DNA from: Lentimicrobium saccharophilum | GTDB taxonomy: Bacteria > Bacteroidota > Bacteroidia > Bacteroidales > Lentimicrobiaceae | Length of the DNA: 64,000 nucleotides | NCBI RefSeq assembly: GCF_001192835.1 | Contig: NZ_DF968183.1 | Coordinates: forward strand, 1,312,622 to 1,376,621 | Direction: 5' to 3' | Shown here: one piece after another, positions 63,101 through 64,000 of the stretch | How the letters are laid out: each line of letters begins with the position of its first letter | Position numbering within the stretch: position 1 is the first letter of the stretch | Translations under genes and position numbers: made by a program | The notes under the pieces: generated by a model | Database searches by the model: none | Told to the model about the DNA's origin: nothing | The model's input: the letters and a program-made list of their open reading frames with translations, nothing else

Positions 63101-64000
63101 GTCAATACTGTATTCCAGCGGAGCCGTACCGCCGGCGGCTGTGATGGTGATGGTACCGTCGTTGTTGCCACAGGTAGCGTCAGTGGCAATGACTTCAGTA
63201 ATCTCCGCGCCGCCGGTATTGTTGATAATCACTTCATCCGGCCATATCGTCTCGCAAAGGGCGGCATCGCGCACCACAATATTGTAGGTACCCGGAATAA
63301 GTCCGGTAAAGACATTCACTGCCGACCAGCTCAAACCGCCGTCAATACTGTATTCCATGGGAGCCGTGCCGCCGCTGGCTGTAATGGTGATGGTTCCGTC
63401 GTTGCTGCCGCAGTTGGCGTTGGTGGCAATAACTTCCGTGATCTCCGCGCCGCCGGTATTGTTGATAATCACCTCATCCGGCCATATCGTCGCGCAAAGG
63501 GCGGCATCGCGCACCACAATGTTGTAGGTGCCCGGAATAAGTCCGGTAAAGACATTCGTTAACGACCAGTTCAAGCCGCCGTCAATACTGTATTCCAGGG
63601 GAGCTGTGCCGCCGGTGGCCGTAATAGTAATTGTACCATCGTTGTTGCCGCAGCTGGCGTCGGTGGCAACTACTTCCGTAATCTCCGCGCCGCCAATATT
63701 ATTGATAATCACTTCATCAGGCCAGAGGGTTGCGCAAAGGGCGGCATCGCGCACCACAATATTGTAGTTGCCCGGAATCAGTCCGGTAAAGACATTTGTT
63801 GCCGACCAGCTTAAGCCGCCGTCAATGCTGTATTCCAGGGGCGCCGTGCCGCCGGTGGCCGTGATGGTGATGGTTCCGTCGTTGCTGCCGCAGTTGGCGT
63901 CGGTGGAAATGACTTCCGTGATCTCCGCACCGCCGGTATTGTTGATGATCACTTCATCCGGCCAGAAGGTCGCGCAAAGGGCGGCATCGCGCACCACAAT
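60146..64000 (-). CDS. giant repeat adhesin with CHU_C sorting domain, 3' part only
   Basis: The frame is open to the window edge, so the 5' end is missing; the GTG at 63997 is not a real start. At least 1284 residues are visible. From the N-terminal side: nine complete 80-residue SprB-like modules (TEVISTDANCGSNDGTITITATGG ... YNIVVRDAALCATLWPDEVIINN), a diverged tenth, one more SprB-like module, a cohesin-like domain (VSADTVEYCLNFPVVIPVDAENF), Ig-like modules and the CHU_C domain (PNAFTPNGDGRNDVF to NPVRGSISLIR). The last four domains are in the same order as in the giant protein ending at 46094, so the two are paralogues with different repeat regions. Type IX export to the surface is expected. 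No PorP/SprF-like gene lies downstream; yebC is next. Confidence 0.92.
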   Translation of the reverse strand: MVVRDAALCATFWPDEVIINNTGGAEITEVISTDANCGSNDGTITITATGGTAPLEYSIDGGLSWSATNVFTGLIPGNYNIVVRDAALCATLWPDEVIINNIGGAEITEVVATDASCGNNDGTITITATGGTAPLEYSIDGGLNWSLTNVFTGLIPGTYNIVVRDAALCATIWPDEVIINNTGGAEITEVIATNANCGSNDGTITITASGGTAPMEYSIDGGLSWSAVNVFTGLIPGTYNIVVRDAALCETIWPDEVIINNTGGAEITEVIATDATCGNNDGTITITAAGGTAPLEYSIDGGLSWSALNVFTGLLPGTYSIVVRDAALCATLWPDEVIINNTGGAEITEVISTDATCGNNDGTITITATGGTAPLEYSIDGGLNLSAVNVFTGLIPGTYNIVVRDAALCATFWPDEVIINNTGGAEITEVISTDANCGSNDGTITITATGGTAPLEYSIDGGLSWSSVNIFTGLIPGTYNIVVRDAALCATLWPDEVIINNTGGAEITEVIATNANCGNNDGTITITATGGTAPLEYSIDGGLSWSALNVFTGLIPGTYNIVVRDAALCETIWPDEVIINNAGGAEITEVISTDANCGSNDGTITITATGGTAPLEYSIDGGLSWSALNVFTGLIPGTYNIVVRDAALCATLWPDEVIINNTGGAEITEVIATDANCGSNDGTITITATGGTAPLEYSIDGGLNWSAVNVFTGLTPGTYNIVVRDAALCETLWPDEILINNAGGVTITGVMVTDGTCGEASGSISITAVGNMLQFSITNGASWQDDPFFGNLSAGSYTVQVMDAFNCIAVWPDALIIQSEPGPVIVNLEIIDATNGQANGEVNIVANGGLEPLEYQVDNLGWQPVSQFSGLAVGAHTAWVRDANGCIDSRMFIVGNVLVNEVEVSADTVEYCLNFPVVIPVDAENFVDIVEFTVVIQFDPAVLSFVNLINIHPGLAGGVFSYSLSQTLDTLSIRYSIANNSATVPANAELFGLNFAALAPGNSEINWISSQSVIYASAGYAVPRLLINGRALIFPAPDILADGAGTFCEGDSIMLDITSNDAQELAYLWTGPSGFSSTLQDLEFPSLRLSDAGTYTLIATNSDGCPQTIPMTLEVNPKPWLNLAEADTLCAGTPHLLDAGPGYESYLWQDGSVIQSRTESDAGIYTVQVVNSYGCTGESTVWLIPCSLELIMPNAFTPNGDGRNDVFRPVLLGDVTPSRFFMQIYNSWGELIYETNDYGAGWDGTVKGSPAPSSVYVYVITFEVPGYINTTTVNPVRGSISLIR
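61740..64000 (-). repeat. tandem 240-bp units (more than nine copies, running off the window)
   Basis: The period is exactly 240 bp, for example GTCCGGTAAA at 62101, 62341 and 62581 on the plus strand. Units are nearly identical at the DNA level; differences are mostly at third positions and at a few variable residues (ISTDANCG, IATNANCG, IATDATCG). The total copy number is unknown because the array continues past the edge. Confidence 0.93.

Noticed and set aside
61848..63767. A series of 79-codon plus-strand frames starting MPGISPVKTF, one per 240 bases
   Set aside because: They are the antisense image of the 240-bp repeat units of the minus-strand giant gene; the periodicity comes from that array.

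Overview
The window looks like chromosomal DNA of a member of the Bacteroidota, probably an environmental Bacteroidales-like organism. Four things point there. Two giant secreted proteins end in the gliding-motility-type C-terminal domain (CHU_C, a type B signal of the type IX secretion system). SprB-like, HYR and Ig-like adhesin repeats are abundant. Several genes have the Bacteroidota -7 promoter element TAnnTTTG and no Shine-Dalgarno sequence. The envelope genes (LptD-like protein, amidase, MCE protein) sit in a compact divergent group. I saw no rRNA, tRNA, CRISPR array, phage or transposase gene.

Layout. 0-4 kb: the end of radA, a secreted protein of unknown function, a lipoprotein/outer-membrane-barrel pair and a CvfB-like S1 protein. 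4-10 kb: a fatty acid desaturase, a nitrite reduction group (NirK fused to cytochrome c, NirV, a Sco-type copper chaperone) and a membrane histidine kinase. 10-20 kb: a GH2 beta-mannosidase, an SGNH hydrolase, a 0.9 kb tandem array of hairpin-rich repeats, a sigma-54-type response regulator convergent with a hybrid histidine kinase, and a small acetyltransferase. 20-46 kb: a surface-protein island with a 3088-residue Ig/HYR protein, a 360-residue and a 228-residue secreted protein, and a 3369-residue SprB-like protein that alone carries the CHU_C sorting domain. The spacers of this island are gene-poor and full of short-period repeats. 46-60 kb: a lipoprotein serpin, exonuclease III, a PAP2 phosphatase, a ClC channel, LptD-like, amidase, MCE, an M20 amidohydrolase, dodecin and YebC. 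60-64 kb: the 3' part of a second giant CHU_C protein on the minus strand, running off the window.

How the genes fit together. NirK, NirV and Sco form a likely periplasmic copper-dependent nitrite reduction unit. The LptD-like, amidase and MCE genes serve outer-membrane and peptidoglycan upkeep. The response regulator and hybrid kinase may form a phosphorelay. The four-gene 21.7-46.1 kb island is the best candidate for a poorly described system. Three exported proteins without a sorting domain of their own precede one giant protein that has it, which suggests a multi-component surface structure. Neither giant CHU_C gene has a PorP/SprF-like partner beside it.

Non-coding structure is unusually rich. 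It includes two dispersed short palindrome families that travel together, intergenic tandem repeats of 7-8 bp period made from many different words, a 327-bp tandem hairpin element, and a four-hairpin element near 48.1 kb. Four genes have a -7 element only 4-8 bases before the start codon, which implies leaderless mRNAs.
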